NCBI RefSeq assembly: GCF_004920835.1
Contig: NZ_QFHO01000004.1
Location: 165,617 to 229,616 of the forward strand
Source: Stenotrophomonas maltophilia
Lineage (GTDB): Bacteria > Pseudomonadota > Gammaproteobacteria > Xanthomonadales > Xanthomonadaceae
Direction of reading: 5' to 3'
Length of the DNA stretch: 64,000 nt
This document shows positions 25,612 through 35,773 of the stretch, one piece after another (within the stretch, counting starts at the first letter, position 1; each line of letters opens with the position of its first letter). The notes below the pieces were generated by a model that saw only the letters and a list, made by a program, of their open reading frames with translations, did no database searches and was not told where the DNA came from. A program made the position numbers and the translations under genes.

Positions 25612-27217
25612 CCACTTGGACGTGGTGTTGCGGGCGCGCAGCGGCTGGGAAGCCATGGAGCTGGGCAACGCCCTCGCCCGCCGGCACGCGCGTGCGGTGT
25701 GGGGCAGCTGGCTGCTGGCCAGCGCACCGCTGTTCGTGATCTTCAACGCGCTGGGCTGGTGGCTGGATGCGTTCGGCTGGGCCTGGCTGGCGATGTGGTG
25801 GTGCAAACCGCTGTTCGAACGCGCACCGCTGTACGTGCTGTCGCGCGGCATCTTCGGCGAGCCGGTCGGTGCGCTGTCAGCGCTGCGCGTCCAGCGTCAC
25901 TGGGGCAACAACGGTTTCTGGGGCTATCTGGGATGGCGCCGCTTCAGCGTGCTGCGCAGCCTGTGCCTGCCGGTGAACCTGCTGGAGGGCAACGCCCCCG
26001 ACCAGCGTGGTCCACGTCGGCGCGCAGTGGCGGCCGGTGCCGCTGGCGCAGCACTGGTACTGACCGTGGCCTGCATGGCCTTCGAAGCGGCGCTGGTATC
26101 GGGTGCGATCGGCGCAGTGTTCATGTTCATGCCGCTGGAGCTGATGTCCGAATCCTGGCGCGCAGCGTGGGACATGATCGGCCGGGATACACCGGCGTGG
26201 GCGCGGCTGGGTTTCAACCTGGCGTGCTGGCTGGCCTCGGTGATGATCGGCCCGTTCTTCGTCGGTGGCGGCTTCGGCCTGTATCTGAACCGGCGCACGC
26301 AGATGGAAGCCTGGGACGTGGAAATCGCCCTGCGCCGCCTGCGCGATCGTCTGCTGCCGGCCGCATCGACGCTGGCCCTGCTGCTGTGCCTGGCGCTGCC
26401 AGTGGTCTCCGCATCGGTGCATGCGCAGGACGCAGATGCCGGGCCGGAGCGTGTGCTGGGCAAACCCAGCGACGTCGGCGCCGATACGGACGACGACGAA
26501 GCCACGATCGACCCGGCCAACACCCCGGCAACGATCTTCGGCACCTTGCCGGTGGACACCGCCGGTTTCCGCCAGGCGGTGAACCGTGCCTATGAGGATC
26601 CGCTGCAGCGCCCGACCCGTCAGGTCACGCACTGGAAGCCGATCGAAAAGGCCGAGGAAAAGAAGAAGGAAGACAAATCGCTGCAGAGCGACAGCAGCAA
26701 CAAGGGCGAGCGCAAGCCGCGCAAGGACGGCATCGCCTGGCTGGCACGGTTGGCCGAATGGGGCCTGTGGGGCCTGCTCGGCGTCCTGCTGCTGGTGCTG
26801 CTGCTGACCGCACGTCTGTGGCTGCCGTGGCTGCGCGGCAGCGGGCGGCGCAAGGCCGAGGCGGCACCGCAGGTGGTGGAGGAACAGGTGACGTTGCCGG
26901 TGGTGCTGCCGCCGGACGTCGCCACCCAGGCCGGCCTGTTGTGGGACCAGGGCCGGCCACGCCAGGCGCTGGCGCTGCTGTACCGTGCCAGCGTGCGTAC
27001 CGTCGGCGAGCGCAGCGGCATCGCGTTGCCACCCGGCGCTACCGAAGCACAATGCCTGCGCGCATCGCGGCGCATGCCCGAAGCAGCCGACCGTGATCTT
27101 TTCGCGCGCATCGTGCGCATGTGGCAGTACGCCGCCTATGGTGGACGCCTGCCCAGCCGCAGCGATTTCGACGCGCTGGCCGAGACCCTGCGCCAGCAGT
27201 ACCGGTGGCAGGCATGA
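25601..27217 (+). CDS. DUF4129 domain-containing membrane protein
   Basis: 538 residues from the ATG at 25601; the frame is open upstream but overlaps SpoIIM. The N-terminal half has about six membrane segments. A charged periplasmic region (KAEEKKKEDKSLQSDSSNKG) and another membrane segment (LWGLLGVLLLVLLLTARLW) follow. The C-terminal DUF4129 domain (residues about 440-538: WDQGRPRQALALLYRASVRT, FDALAETLRQQY) is cytoplasmic. DUF4129 is typically found next to DUF4350, MoxR and DUF58, as here. Molecular function is unknown. Confidence 0.85.
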   Translation: MRIDHLDVVLRARSGWEAMELGNALARRHARAVWGSWLLASAPLFVIFNALGWWLDAFGWAWLAMWWCKPLFERAPLYVLSRGIFGEPVGALSALRVQRHWGNNGFWGYLGWRRFSVLRSLCLPVNLLEGNAPDQRGPRRRAVAAGAAGAALVLTVACMAFEAALVSGAIGAVFMFMPLELMSESWRAAWDMIGRDTPAWARLGFNLACWLASVMIGPFFVGGGFGLYLNRRTQMEAWDVEIALRRLRDRLLPAASTLALLLCLALPVVSASVHAQDADAGPERVLGKPSDVGADTDDDEATIDPANTPATIFGTLPVDTAGFRQAVNRAYEDPLQRPTRQVTHWKPIEKAEEKKKEDKSLQSDSSNKGERKPRKDGIAWLARLAEWGLWGLLGVLLLVLLLTARLWLPWLRGSGRRKAEAAPQVVEEQVTLPVVLPPDVATQAGLLWDQGRPRQALALLYRASVRTVGERSGIALPPGATEAQCLRASRRMPEAADRDLFARIVRMWQYAAYGGRLPSRSDFDALAETLRQQYRWQA

Positions 27218-28394
27218 GCCCGCGCCTGTTCTGGTCGTTGCTGCTGGGCGTGCTGGTGCTGTTCGGCGTGCCGCTGACCATCCTCTACCTGCGCACGCAC
27301 GAGCGGGTCACCGAAACGCTTCCGCTGCCGCCGCAGGGCGAAGCCGCCTACAACCCGCTGTACGTGCTGGGCCAGGCGCTGCGCGCCGACGGTATCGACG
27401 TGCACGCGCGGCCGCGGCTTGAGCTGCAGCAGATGGCGCTGGCGCCGCACGACACCGTGGTGCTGTTGCAGGACAGCAGCGAGCTGCCGGCACCCACCGT
27501 GAAGCAGCTGCTGGACTGGGTCGACCGTGGCGGCCATCTGCTGGTGCGCACGCCGCCGCCGGCCGAAGACGATGCCAGCAGCACGCAGGGGCCGCTGCTG
27601 GACCAGCTGGGCGTGGACAGCCTGTTCCAGCGCAGCGACTGCCAGCCGTTCCACATCGACGACGACACCGGTCACAGCGAATTCTGCGGTGGCCGCCGCT
27701 TCACGCTTGGCTTTGCCGCCAAAGCGCAGGCCGAGCGACGCTGGGGTGGTGATCGCGATCTGGTGTTCGCGCGCCTGCGCCACGGACAGGGCAGGGTCAG
27801 CGTACTGGCCGACATGGAGTTCATGCGCGGCGATGTCGACTCGCCTGCAGCGCGCCTGGCGGCTACTGCCGGCAAGGCCAGCGACGGCCTGCATGATCCC
27901 GCCCACCGCGACCTGACCCGCTACCTGCTCGATCCGAACTACGGCAAGGGGGCGGTCTGGCTGGTCTATGCCAGTCAACCGCCATCGCTGTGGGCGCGCC
28001 TGTTCTACCAGGGCTGGCCGTTGTGGGTGCCTCTGCTGCTGGCTTTGCTGGGCTGGTTGTGGGGCCGCTCGCAGCGCTTCGGCAGCCTGCTGCCGTCGCC
28101 CGTGCTGGAACGCCGCTCGCTGCTGGAGCACGTGCGTGCCAGTGGCGAACTGCTGCTGCGCTTCGGTCACGGCACGCGCCTGTACGAGGCCGTGCTCGCG
28201 CTGTTCCTGCACCGCCTGCGCCTGCGCGCGCCGGTTGCCGCCGCACTCGACGGCGCGCCGCGCGATCAGGCCATCGCCGAGCTGCTGAAGTGGCCGCAAA
28301 GCCGCGTCGCCAGCGCGCTCTCCCCCCCTCCGCCGCACGATTCCTCCGCCCTGCGCGAGCGCATCCGCTTGCTGCTCCAGATGAGATCCCTGCT

Positions 28395-28398
<4 letters not shown>
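27214..28398 (+). CDS. DUF4350 domain-containing membrane-anchored protein
   Basis: 394 residues from the ATG at 27214, which overlaps the previous stop by 4 nt. There is an N-terminal membrane anchor (LFWSLLLGVLVLFGVPLTILYL) and a second near residue 270 (WPLWVPLLLALLGWLWGR). Between them lies the DUF4350 region, a GATase/Rossmann-like fold (VLLQDSSELPAPTVKQLLDWVDRGGHLLVRTPP). It belongs to the MoxR-linked cluster, and its stop overlaps the MoxR ATG by 4 nt. The role is unknown. Confidence 0.85.
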
Positions 28399-29377
<979 letters not shown>

Positions 29378-29381
<4 letters not shown>

Positions 29382-30676
29382 GACCGGCACCGCTGCTGCT
29401 GTTGCTGCTGCTGGCCTGGGCCGCGCTTGGCGGCCTGGTGCTGGGCGGCGTGCTGCCGCGCTGGAGCTGGGCGCTGGCGGCGTTGGCGATTGCCGTGCCG
29501 GCGTTGATGGATCTGTGGCGGCAGTCGCGGCGTCCGTCGCCGCAGGTGCAACGCGAGCTGCCCGAGGCGCTGGCACTGGGCGTGCGTCGCGAAGCCGCGC
29601 TGCGCCTGCAGGCCGGACAATCGATGACGGTGCAGGTGTTCGACCTGGTGCCCGGCGGCTGGCCGCTGGAATCACTGCCGCAGCGCGTACGCCTGCAGGG
29701 CGGCAGTGCCTCCACCCTGCACTACCACCTGCAGCCGCTGCAGCGTGGGCATTTCCGCTTCGAAGGCGTGCGCCTGCGCATGCGCTCGCCGTGGCGCCTG
29801 TGGTGGCAGCAACGCACGCTGCCGCCGGCGCTGGAGGTGCGGGTCTATCCGAACTTCGTGCCACTCACCCGCTTCGCCCTGTTCAGTGCCGACCAGGCCT
29901 CGCGGCTGGTCGGTGCGCACGTGAAGCGCCGCCGGGGTGAAGGCACCGACTTCCACCAGATGCGGGAGTACCGCATCGGCGACAGCCTGCGCCAGCTCGA
30001 CTGGAAGGCCACCGCACGTGCGCGCAAGCTGATCTCGCGCGAGTACCAGGACGAGAAGAACCAGCAGCTGTTGCTGATGCTCGACAGTGGCCGGCGCATG
30101 CTGGCCAGCGAAGGCGGGCTCTCGCACTTCGACCACGCGTTGAACGCCTCGCTGGTGGTGGCCTACCTGGCGCTGCGCCAGGGCGATGCCGCCGGCCTGT
30201 TCGCTGCCGGTGGCGAACGCCGCTGGGTGGCGCCGCAGCGTGGCATGGGCACGGTCGAGCACCTGCTGCGCGCCAGCTACGACCTGCAGCCGCGCGCGGT
30301 GGCTACCGACTACCTGGCCGCCGCCACTGAGGTGTCGCTGCGTCAGCGCCGGCGGGCGCTGGTGATGCTGGTCAGCAACGTGCGCGACGAGGATATCGAG
30401 GACCTGCTGGCGGCGGTGCGCCTGCTGCAGCGCCGCCATCTGGTGTGCGTGGCCAGCCTGCGCGAACGCGAACTGGACGCTGCGCTGGAAGGTGACGTGC
30501 AGACCCTGGAGGACGCGACCCAGGCCGGTGCCGCTGCACTGTACCTGCAGCAGCGCGCGAAGGCGCATGAGGCACTGCGCAGCGAGAAGGTGATGGTGCT
30601 GGACGTGACTGCCGATGCCCTGCCTGCCGCACTGGTCGAGCGCTACCTGGCAGTGAAGCGCGAAGGGCTGCTCTGA
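29378..30676 (+). CDS. DUF58 domain-containing membrane protein
   Basis: 432 residues. Two N-terminal membrane segments (residues 4-22 and 28-45) precede a beta-rich region. The DUF58 signature follows: RRRGEGTDFHQMREYRIGDSLRQLDWKATARARKLISREYQDEKNQQ. After that comes a von Willebrand A-like fold (LLLMLDSGRRMLAS), a partial MIDAS motif. DUF58 proteins are the usual partners of MoxR. It is the last gene of the cluster, followed by SMAG hairpins. Confidence 0.9.
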
Positions 30677-30682
30677 TCGATG

Positions 30683-30795
30683 GCGCCGGGCATGGCCCGG
30701 CGCTACCGACGCATTGCGCTGGTTCGCGGCCGCTCTGGTAGGTGCCAACCTTGGTTGGCACGAAATCCAAACCGCCGACCAAGGTCGGCCACTAC
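30683..30795. repeat. three SMAG-type hairpins of different subfamilies
   Basis: GCGCCGGGC-ATG-GCCCGGCGC with TAC at 30683-30706, GTAGGTGCCAACC type at 30738-30761, and a GCCGACC/GGTCGGC copy at 30774-30795 ending CACTAC. They fill the convergent gap after the DUF58 gene. Confidence 0.83.
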
Positions 30796-30859
30796 CTACA
30801 GCGGTTGTTCTACGACCGGCGTCGGTTGCCCACGCCGGCCCGGGGGCGCCGCACCGCCA

Positions 30860-32038
30860 TCAGACGTAGATCCGCGTTGGCGCCTCATCGACGATTGCGT
30901 GCGGCACGAAGCGCGCACTGTCGCGGGTGATCGCGCTGTCGTCCTCGCGGATGCCGATACCGCAGGCGTGGTCGCCGATCACCCAGCTGCCGATCAGCGG
31001 GTAACCGCCTTCGAAGCGGGTGAGCGGATGCGCACGCTGAAGGATCGCCGGACCGTCGTACGGACCGTCGCTGCGCTGCGTGCTGCCGTCGGCCAGGTGC
31101 ATCTCGATGTTCGCGCCTTCGCGCGAGAACAGCGGCTTGCGCACCCAGCCCGAGGCCAGCGTGCTGCCGTCGTCGAAGTGGGCTTCCAGCAGGTTCGGAT
31201 GGCCCACGTTGCGCTGCCACAGCAGCGGCAGGATGCCCTTGTTGCTCAGTACCGCCTTCCACGCCGGTTCCAGCAGCTGCACGCCCGAGCCCGGCAGCGC
31301 GCGACCGAATTCCTCGGCCATCAGGTCTTCCAGCGGGTACAGCTTGAACAGCGTGCCGATCACCGAATCGTCCAGCGCGGTGAAGCGCCCGTCCTCGGAC
31401 AGGCCGATATCCTCCACGGCGATCGCCTGCCCGTGCAGGCCGGCCTGCGAGGCGCAGTCGCGCAGATAATCGACGGTGCCGCGGTCTTCTTCCGAACTGC
31501 CCACGGCGCTGAAATACAGCGGCGGCGGCAGCTGCGTGGCCAGTTCGCCGAAGCGCTCGACCAGCGCCTCATGGATCGCGTTGAACTGGTCGGCATGCTG
31601 CGGCAGGCGACCGGCATTGCGCTGGTCTTCCAGCCACTGCCACTGGAAGAAGCTGGCCTCGAACAGCGAGGTCGGCGTGTCGTAGTTCAGTTCGTACAGC
31701 TTGGCCGGACCGGTGCCGTCATAGGCCAGGTCCAGGCGCCCGTACAGGTGTGGCTGGCGCTGGCGCCAGCTGTCGGCGATCCAGTCGCGGTAATGCGACG
31801 GAATCGACAGCTGGTCCATCAGGCGTTCGCTGCCGATGACATCACCGACCAGGTCCAGCGCCATCTGGTGCAGCTCGGCGCTGGGATCTTCGATGTCCTG
31901 CTCGATCTGGCGCAGGGTGAACGCGTAATACGCGCTCTCATCCCAATACGGCTGGCCATCGATGGTGTGGAAGCGGAAACCCGCCTCTTCCGCGCGTGCC
32001 CGCCACTGGGCACGCTCGGCAATCCGGATACGCTGCAT
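30860..32038 (-). CDS. glutathionylspermidine synthase-like ATP-grasp protein (YgiC/YjfC type)
   Basis: 392 residues from the ATG at 32038; the longer frame upstream overlaps the neighbouring gene. It has the synthetase domain only, without the amidase of Gsp. Motifs are LYELNYDTPTSLFEASFFQWQW, LLPLLWQRNVGHPNLLEAHF and WVRKPLFSREGANI, an ATP-grasp core. E. coli YgiC and YjfC are of this type and lack proven Gsp activity, so it is likely a peptide-amine ligase of unknown substrate. It follows the YgiB-like gene by 7 bp, the same pairing as ygiB-ygiC. Confidence 0.9.
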   Translation of the reverse strand: MQRIRIAERAQWRARAEEAGFRFHTIDGQPYWDESAYYAFTLRQIEQDIEDPSAELHQMALDLVGDVIGSERLMDQLSIPSHYRDWIADSWRQRQPHLYGRLDLAYDGTGPAKLYELNYDTPTSLFEASFFQWQWLEDQRNAGRLPQHADQFNAIHEALVERFGELATQLPPPLYFSAVGSSEEDRGTVDYLRDCASQAGLHGQAIAVEDIGLSEDGRFTALDDSVIGTLFKLYPLEDLMAEEFGRALPGSGVQLLEPAWKAVLSNKGILPLLWQRNVGHPNLLEAHFDDGSTLASGWVRKPLFSREGANIEMHLADGSTQRSDGPYDGPAILQRAHPLTRFEGGYPLIGSWVIGDHACGIGIREDDSAITRDSARFVPHAIVDEAPTRIYV

Positions 32039-32045
32039 GGGTCGA

Positions 32046-32618
32046 TCAGCCGCCGTAGCTGCCGCTGGTGCTGCGGCGCGCGCTGGTGTTGCCGAAGCCA
32101 CCACGGCTGGCAGTGACCGCACGGTTCGGCTCGCTGGTGACCGGGGCCAGGCCCGCCTTGCCTGCGCCGATGCCGCTGGCGGTATTCAGGCCACCGCTGC
32201 CGCCCGGTGCCGGACGCGCCCAGCCGGCGCTCTTGTCCTGGTAGGCCGGCGACGCCGCGGGCGCCTGCGGAGCGAGACCACCGCGGTTGCTCAGCATCTG
32301 CGACATGAAGAAGCCCATCATCATCGGGCCGATGAACGAGGTGCCGGCCGAGGTGTGCTGCTGCACGCACTGTTCCGGCTTGTAGTCCTTCTCGCAAGCT
32401 TCCTTGCTGGCGTACTTCGGCGCGGCATCGGCGGCCTGCTTCTGCGCTTCCGCGAAGGCATTGCGGCACGACGACGGATCGCCGGTGGCCTCGGTGCAGG
32501 CCTCGACCGAGGTGTACAGGCCTTCCTGCACCTTCACCTCCGGCTCCTTCTGGCAGGCGGTGAACAGCAGCGGCGCAGCGCTCATCAGCAGCAGCGCGGT
32601 GGTGCGGGAACGTTTCAT
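32046..32618 (-). CDS. YgiB-like (DUF1190) lipoprotein
   Basis: 190 residues from the ATG at 32618; the frame is open upstream, but this start gives a lipoprotein signal ending LLFTAC (Cys22). Conserved DUF1190 features are the paired cysteines in YTSVEACTEATGDPSSCRNAFAEA and KEACEKDYKPEQC, and GPMMMGFFMSQML. The C-terminal third is Gly/Ser-rich and disordered. It probably sits in the outer membrane and acts with the downstream YgiC-like ligase. Confidence 0.87.
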   Translation of the reverse strand: MKRSRTTALLLMSAAPLLFTACQKEPEVKVQEGLYTSVEACTEATGDPSSCRNAFAEAQKQAADAAPKYASKEACEKDYKPEQCVQQHTSAGTSFIGPMMMGFFMSQMLSNRGGLAPQAPAASPAYQDKSAGWARPAPGGSGGLNTASGIGAGKAGLAPVTSEPNRAVTASRGGFGNTSARRSTSGSYGG

Positions 32619-32686
32619 GGCCTCATGCCCTGTCGACGGATCAATGCCCCAATGATGCCAAATCCGGACCAGCAACCGGAATCGGC

Positions 32687-32711
32687 AAAGTCCGAAAGAT
32701 GAACGGACTTT
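32687..32711. promoter_or_regulatory. perfect inverted repeat upstream of the YgiB-like gene
   Basis: AAAGTCCG (32687-32694) and CGGACTTT (32704-32711), with a 9-nt spacer, 69 bp upstream of the 32618 start. It could be an operator, or a terminator for something read on the plus strand (CATTTTCG follows). Nothing else supports either. Confidence 0.4.
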
Positions 32712-32774
32712 CATTTTCGTCGTTCCAATCAGGAATCGGGGTCGGATCCCGTCAGATCGCGGCCAACTGTCAAA

Positions 32775-32990
32775 GGCGGGGTGGGTCCGGTGGCAGGGGC
32801 GTGAGCGCCATGGGCGCGAGGCATGCCTCGGGCGGGTTGGGCAGGACGCTCAACCCCGGTCTTGCCGCGTGCGCAGGGAAGCGCACACGAGCAAGGCGCG
32901 ACCGAGGCTACATGGACGTACTTGCGCCGTCCCCTGCAACCGGACCCACCCCGCCATCCCACGGATAGCCCAGCTGTTGCTGTTGAGGTT
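32775..32990. repeat. long imperfect palindromic element, copy 1
   Basis: The left arm GGCGGGGTGGGTCCGGT (32775-) is matched by ACCGGACCCACCCCGCC at 32939-32955. Conserved inner segments are CGTGAGC near the left arm and CATGGACGTACTTGC (32911-32925) near the right. Homology with copy 2 at 63812-63944 (opposite orientation) continues past the right arm through ATCCCACGGATAG to about 32990. This copy has about 80 bp of extra internal sequence. No coding capacity is seen. The stretch 32619-33127 otherwise holds only the inverted repeat before it, a half-copy of the GGGGTCGGATCC repeat, and a SMAG hairpin. Confidence 0.75.
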
Positions 32991-33012
32991 GCCGGCCAGC
33001 GGCCGGCACTAC
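32990..33012 (-). repeat. SMAG-type hairpin
   Basis: TGCCGGCC-AGC-GGCCGGCACTAC. It abuts the long palindromic element and lies 115 bp upstream of ilvD. Confidence 0.85.
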
Positions 33013-33127
33013 CGCGGGTGCCGGGCGCAGCCCGGCCCGACCACCTCCGGTGGTTGCAGCAGCAACCGAAAAAATTGTCCATGATCGGGCGACCCCCACG
33101 TCGTACGGCCCGCCCGTTCCGCCAGCC

Positions 33128-34966
33128 ATGCCCGAATACCGTTCCCGTACCTCCACCGCCGGCCGCAACATGGCCGGCGCCCGCGCCCTGTGGCGCGCCA
33201 CCGGCATGAAGGACGGCGACTTCCACAAGCCGATCATCGCCATCGCCAACTCCTTCACCCAGTTCGTGCCCGGCCACGTACACCTGAAGGACCTCGGCCA
33301 GCTGGTCGCGCGCGAGATCGAAAAAGTCGGCGGCGTCGCCAAGGAATTCAACACGATCGCCGTGGACGATGGCATCGCCATGGGTCACGACGGCATGCTG
33401 TATTCGCTGCCCAGCCGCGAAATCATCGCCGACTCGGTGGAGTACATGGCCAACGCGCACTGCGCCGATGCGCTGGTGTGCATTTCCAACTGCGACAAGA
33501 TCACCCCCGGCATGCTGATGGCCGCACTGCGCCTCAACATCCCGGTGGTGTTCGTCTCCGGCGGACCAATGGAAGCGGGCAAGACCAAACTGTCCGAGCA
33601 CAAGCTGGACCTGGTCGATGCGATGGTGATCGCCGCGGACGAAACCGCCAGCGACGAAAAAGTGGCCGAGTTCGAGCGCAGTGCCTGCCCGACCTGCGGG
33701 TCGTGCTCGGGCATGTTCACCGCCAACTCGATGAACTGCCTGACCGAAGCGCTGGGCCTGTCGCTGCCCGGCAACGGCTCCACGCTGGCCACCCACGCCG
33801 ACCGCGAACAACTGTTCCTGCGCGCCGGCCGCCTGATCGTCGAGCTGTGCCACCGCTGGTATGGCGGCGAAGACCCGACTGCGCTGCCGCGTGGCATCGC
33901 CACCCAGGCCGCGTTCGCCAATGCGATGACCCTGGACATCGCCATGGGCGGGTCCACCAATACCATCCTGCACCTGCTGGCCGCCGCGCAGGAAGCGGAA
34001 GTGGACTTTGACCTGACCCACATCGATGCACTGTCGCGGCGCGTGCCGCAGCTGTGCAAGGTGGCGCCGAACACGCCCAGGTACCACATGGAAGACGTGC
34101 ACCGCGCCGGGGGCGTGTACGGCATCCTTGGTGAACTGGCGCGCGGTGGACTGCTGGATACCAGCGTACCGACCGTACATAGCCGCAGCCTGGCCGACGC
34201 CATCGCACGCTGGGACGTGGCGGTCAGCAGCGACTCGAACGTGCAGGACTTCTTCCGTGCCGGCCCGGCCGGCATCCCCACCCAGGTGGCCTTCAGCCAG
34301 GCCACACGCTGGCCGACGCTGGACGTGGACCGTGCCGAGGGCTGCATCCGCAGCGTCGAGCACGCCTATTCGGCCGAAGGCGGCCTGGCCGTGCTGCGTG
34401 GCAATCTGGCGGTGGACGGCTGCGTGGTGAAGACCGCCGGCGTGGACGAATCGATCCACGTGTTCGAAGGCAACGCGCGCGTCTACGAAAGCCAGGACGC
34501 GGCCGTGGCCGGCATCCTCGCCGACGAGGTGAAGGCCGGCGACGTGGTGGTCATCCGCTACGAAGGCCCGAAGGGTGGCCCCGGCATGCAGGAAATGCTG
34601 TACCCGACCAGCTACCTGAAATCGAAGGGACTGGGCAAGCAGTGCGCACTGCTCACCGATGGGCGTTTCTCCGGCGGTACCTCGGGCCTGTCGATCGGCC
34701 ACGTGTCGCCGGAAGCCGCCAGCGGCGGCACGATCGGCCTGGTGGAAGATGGCGACCGCATCCGCATCGACATCCCCGCCCGCCGCATCGATCTGCTGCT
34801 GGACGAAGCCACGCTGGCCCAGCGCCGCGCCGACGCCGATGCACGCGGCTGGAAACCGCGTGCGCCGCGCCCGCGCAAGGTCACCAGCGCGTTGAAGGCC
34901 TACGCCCTGCTCGCGACCAGCGCCGACAAGGGCGCCGTACGCAACACCGCCCTGCTCGGCGACTGA
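33128..34966 (+). CDS. ilvD: dihydroxy-acid dehydratase
   Basis: 612 residues from the ATG at 33128; the frame is open to 33050, but [19 protein letters not shown] is the conserved N-terminus. It dehydrates 2,3-dihydroxy-isovalerate and the isoleucine analogue in branched-chain amino acid synthesis. The Fe-S cysteines are C122 ([10 protein letters not shown]) and the CPTCGSC cluster (C187, C190, C193). [23 protein letters not shown] is the IlvD signature near the C-terminus. No other ilv gene is nearby. Confidence 0.97.
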   Translation: MPEYRSRTSTAGRNMAGARALWRATGMKDGDFHKPIIAIANSFTQFVPGHVHLKDLGQLVAREIEKVGGVAKEFNTIAVDDGIAMGHDGMLYSLPSREIIADSVEYMANAHCADALVCISNCDKITPGMLMAALRLNIPVVFVSGGPMEAGKTKLSEHKLDLVDAMVIAADETASDEKVAEFERSACPTCGSCSGMFTANSMNCLTEALGLSLPGNGSTLATHADREQLFLRAGRLIVELCHRWYGGEDPTALPRGIATQAAFANAMTLDIAMGGSTNTILHLLAAAQEAEVDFDLTHIDALSRRVPQLCKVAPNTPRYHMEDVHRAGGVYGILGELARGGLLDTSVPTVHSRSLADAIARWDVAVSSDSNVQDFFRAGPAGIPTQVAFSQATRWPTLDVDRAEGCIRSVEHAYSAEGGLAVLRGNLAVDGCVVKTAGVDESIHVFEGNARVYESQDAAVAGILADEVKAGDVVVIRYEGPKGGPGMQEMLYPTSYLKSKGLGKQCALLTDGRFSGGTSGLSIGHVSPEAASGGTIGLVEDGDRIRIDIPARRIDLLLDEATLAQRRADADARGWKPRAPRPRKVTSALKAYALLATSADKGAVRNTALLGD

Positions 34967-34976
34967 TCTGTGTGCG

Positions 34977-35053
34977 GTAATGCCGGCCGCTGGCCGGCAT
35001 CTGCACGATGCATCCGCGTACCAATGAGGTTGCCGGCCAGCGGCCGGCACTAC
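34977..35053. repeat. SMAG-type hairpins, inverted pair
   Basis: GTAATGCCGGCC-type repeat at 34977-34999 and an inverted copy ending GGCACTAC at 35031-35053. The pair fills the gap between ilvD and the next gene. Confidence 0.87.
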
Positions 35054-35104
35054 CCATCCTGATCCGTTATGGTGTTCCAGGAAGTCACCAACACGGAGGT
35101 TGCG

Positions 35105-35716
35105 ATGATGTTGCTTTCCTTTGCGCTGGCCGCTGCCATGGGCACGTCAGCCGAACCGCCCAAAGCCCCGGACTGCAGCTACGACCGCGATGCGATGCTG
35201 GCGATGGAACCGGATGCGTTCGATCAGGACATGGAAGGCGGCTGGCGCACGCTGGCCGACCGTGGCTGCCACCGCGAAGCCGCTGACCTTCTCGCCGCCT
35301 ATGCTGCGTTGCCGAAGGCTGCAGGCAACTCCATGATTCTGTGGCATGAAGGCCAGATGCGTGCGGAGGCGGGCCAGTACCCGCAGGCGGTGGCGCTGAT
35401 GCAGCGCACCTACAAGCCCACCGACACCGATCCCGGTTACTGGAACGCCTACGTGGACGGCACGATCGCGTTCCTGCAGCGCGATCGTGCGGCGCTGGAG
35501 AAAGCGCGTGCAAGGTTGATCGCGATTCCTGCCCCGGCGCAGATTGCCAGGGCGCTGAAGGATGGGCGCTATCACTTCACGACCGCCGGCGGGCAGAAGG
35601 TGGATGCGCCGTGGCCGCCGAACCTGGACGTGCTCGATGGCTTCCTGCGCTGCTTTGATCGCGATTACCACAATGCGATGGGCAACCAGTCCTGCCGGAA
35701 TCCGGAGGGCGGTTGA
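35105..35716 (+). CDS. secreted hypothetical protein
   Basis: 203 residues from the ATG at 35105, with GGAGG at 35095-35099; an adjacent ATG at 35108 is equally possible. A short signal peptide (MMLLSFALAAAMGTSA) is followed by a helical, TPR-like region (REAADLLAAYAALPKAAGNSMILWHEGQMRAEAGQYPQAVALMQ). Four or more Cys (C37-type pair and FLRCFD/SCRN) may form periplasmic disulfides. I do not recognise a named family. Confidence 0.75.
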   Translation: MMLLSFALAAAMGTSAEPPKAPDCSYDRDAMLAMEPDAFDQDMEGGWRTLADRGCHREAADLLAAYAALPKAAGNSMILWHEGQMRAEAGQYPQAVALMQRTYKPTDTDPGYWNAYVDGTIAFLQRDRAALEKARARLIAIPAPAQIARALKDGRYHFTTAGGQKVDAPWPPNLDVLDGFLRCFDRDYHNAMGNQSCRNPEGG

Positions 35717-35732
35717 GCGACAGAGTGCGTGG

Positions 35733-35769
35733 TGGGATCAGAGCCCTTCCTGCGGAAGGGATCCGACCC
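35733..35769. repeat. GGGTCAGAGCCC-type palindromic repeat
   Basis: GGGATCAGAGCCCTTCC-TGC-GGAAGGGATCCGACCC. The same design recurs at 48535-48572. It lies between two convergent genes and could end either transcript. Confidence 0.7.
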
Positions 35770-35773
35770 TGTG

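Noticed and set aside
32619..33127. Hidden gene in the 509-bp gap before ilvD
   Set aside because: Open frames here cross palindromic repeats and show no ribosome site or family similarity.
32729..35050. 773-codon minus-strand open frame
   Set aside because: Shadow of ilvD. The real gene has conserved Fe-S motifs and normal length.
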